A stretch of 14,493 bases of DNA from Paratractidigestivibacter sp963658035. GTDB lineage: Bacteria > Actinomycetota > Coriobacteriia > Coriobacteriales > Atopobiaceae. The stretch spans positions 1 through 14,493 of the forward strand of contig CAVKOL010000055.1 in assembly GCA_963658035.1 (NCBI GenBank), written 5' to 3'. Positions 13,308-14,493 of the stretch are shown here, piece after piece. The position numbers were made by a program, and so were the translations under genes. The notes under the pieces are model-generated. The model was not told where the DNA came from and made no database searches. It saw only the letters and a list, made by a program, of their open reading frames with translations. How positions within the stretch are numbered: the first letter of the stretch is position 1; each line of letters starts with the position of its first letter.

Positions 13308-14493
13308 ATGTCACAGAAGAACTACCTGTTTACCTCCGAGAGCGTAACCGAGGGTCACCCCGACAAGATCTGCGACCAGGTGAGCGATGCCATCCTGGAC
13401 GCTATTCTCGCCAAGGAGACCGAGCTGGCCGAGAAGGGCTACGTGGCTCCCGATGGCGTCCCCGCAAACGTCGACAACGTGCGCTGCGCCGTGGAGACCT
13501 TTACCACCACCGGCACCGTTATCGTGGCCGGCGAGGTGCGTACCGAGGCCTACGTCGACGTGCAGAAGATCGCCCGCGAGACGATCCGCCGCATTGGCTA
13601 CGACCGCGCCAAGTACGGCTTTGACTGCGATACCTGCGGTGTCCTTAACCTTATCCACGAGCAGAGCGCCGACATCGCCGCCGGCGTCGACGAGTCCTTT
13701 GACACCCAGGCCGGCCGCACGAGCGACCCCATCGACGCGGTGGGCGCCGGCGACCAGGGCATGATGTTTGGCTACGCCTGCGACGAGACGCCGGTGCTTA
13801 TGCCCATGCCCCACTACCTGGCCAGCCGCATGGCCGAGCGCCTGACCGCCGTGCGCAAGGACGCTACCCTGGGCTACCTGCGCCCCGACGGCAAGACCCA
13901 GGTCACCGTGCGCTACGAGGACGACAAGCCCGTGGAGGTCACGGCCGTCGTCGTGTCCACGCAGCACTGCGAGTCCATCGAGGACATGGACGTCATCAAG
14001 GCCGACATGGTCAAGCACGTCATCGCTCCCGTCCTGGATGCCCAGGGCATCAAGTGGGACAACGCCGATATCTACGTCAACCCCACCGGCCGCTTTGTTG
14101 TGGGCGGCCCCATGGGCGACACCGGCCTTACCGGCCGCAAGATCATCGTCGACACCTACGGCGGCATGGGTCGCCACGGTGGCGGCGCCTTCTCGGGCAA
14201 GGACTGCACCAAGGTCGACCGCTCGGCAGCCTACGCCGCGCGTTGGGTCGCCAAGAACATCGTGGCCGCGGGCCTGGCGCACAAGTGCGAGATTGAGCTG
14301 GCCTACGCCATCGGCGTGTCGCACCCGCTGTCTGTCATGGTCGATACCTTTGGCACCGGGTCGGTGGACGACCGCGTGATCGAGACGGCTGTCGAGCGCG
14401 TCTTTGACCTGCGCCCCGGCGCCATCATCCGCGACCTTGACCTGCGCCGCCCCATCTTCGAGAAGACGGCCGCCTACGGCCACTTTGGCCGCG
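13308..14493 (+). CDS. metK: S-adenosylmethionine synthetase, 3' end outside the window
   Basis: The first 395 residues of methionine adenosyltransferase, which makes S-adenosylmethionine from methionine and ATP in the cytoplasm. Family motifs are all present: TSESVTEGHPDKICDQVSDA at the N-terminus, GAGDQGMMFGYACDE (about 145-160) for ATP binding, and GGPMGDTGLTGRK with GGGAFSGKD (about 266-300) for the phosphate-binding loop and lysines. By comparison with the E. coli protein, only about 20 C-terminal residues are missing beyond GHFGR. The ATG at 13308 has AAAGGAAG 7 bases upstream. It is separated from the TetR gene by a terminator and is an independent housekeeping gene. Confidence 0.97.
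   Translation, partial: MSQKNYLFTSESVTEGHPDKICDQVSDAILDAILAKETELAEKGYVAPDGVPANVDNVRCAVETFTTTGTVIVAGEVRTEAYVDVQKIARETIRRIGYDRAKYGFDCDTCGVLNLIHEQSADIAAGVDESFDTQAGRTSDPIDAVGAGDQGMMFGYACDETPVLMPMPHYLASRMAERLTAVRKDATLGYLRPDGKTQVTVRYEDDKPVEVTAVVVSTQHCESIEDMDVIKADMVKHVIAPVLDAQGIKWDNADIYVNPTGRFVVGGPMGDTGLTGRKIIVDTYGGMGRHGGGAFSGKDCTKVDRSAAYAARWVAKNIVAAGLAHKCEIELAYAIGVSHPLSVMVDTFGTGSVDDRVIETAVERVFDLRPGAIIRDLDLRRPIFEKTAAYGHFGR

Noticed and set aside
13311..14483. Long open frame (390 codons) on the minus strand opposite metK
   Set aside because: It is a GC-rich antisense shadow: composition is Val/Gly/His/Asp-biased, no family is recognised, and the plus strand encodes an unmistakable MetK.
1..14493. 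CRISPR array, tRNA/rRNA genes, transposase or phage genes
   Set aside because: Looked for and not found: no regularly spaced repeats, no tRNA-like cloverleaf in the gaps, and every sizeable gene is assigned to another family.

Overview
This is a gene-dense, high-GC window (about 65% by eye) with strong Shine-Dalgarno sites, short intergenic gaps and GC-rich hairpin terminators. The protein complement is an oxygen-sensitive Fe-S serine dehydratase, a DUF969/DUF979 5-oxoproline transporter, paired YhgE/Pip membrane proteins and an actinobacterial-style MetK. Together these suggest an anaerobic Gram-positive actinobacterium, most likely of the class Coriobacteriia (Olsenella/Atopobium/Collinsella-like). 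The taxonomic call is inference, because no rRNA is present.

Layout. 1-420 is the C-terminal end of the Fe-S L-serine dehydratase. 598-3551 is a rightward amino-acid/peptide cluster: DUF969 and DUF979 membrane subunits (overlapping stop/start), pyroglutamyl-peptidase I (pcp) and a small GyrI-like effector-binding protein 3 bases after it. A candidate promoter and a hairpin lie between DUF979 and pcp, so the downstream pair may be separately controlled. 3552-3752 separates convergent units and contains a strong terminator and a 100-nt palindromic element. 3753-4094 (cupin) and 4164-5648 (gltX) run leftward. 5859-7078 holds two tandem maltose/galactoside-type O-acetyltransferases running rightward. 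7227-12211 is a leftward pair of YhgE/Pip-family membrane proteins overlapping by 4 bases. A TetR-family regulator (12452-13192) is divergent from the pair across a 240-base control region with a clear dyad. metK begins at 13308 and runs off the right edge.

Functionally, the left block fits use of amino acids and peptides: Pcp releases 5-oxoproline (pyroglutamate) from peptide N-termini, DUF969/DUF979 are linked to 5-oxoproline transport, and serine dehydratase makes pyruvate and ammonia. No 5-oxoprolinase is in view. The right block looks like a regulated envelope module: two unequal YhgE/Pip proteins that may work as a heteromer, with a neighbouring TetR protein as probable regulator. gltX and metK are housekeeping genes.

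The least explained items are the 3624-3723 palindromic element, the GyrI-like protein beside pcp, the extra C-terminal membrane domain on the larger YhgE/Pip protein, and the marked excess of the word CGAGAAG/CTTCTCG in coding and non-coding DNA. No CRISPR array, rRNA, tRNA, transposase or phage gene was recognised.
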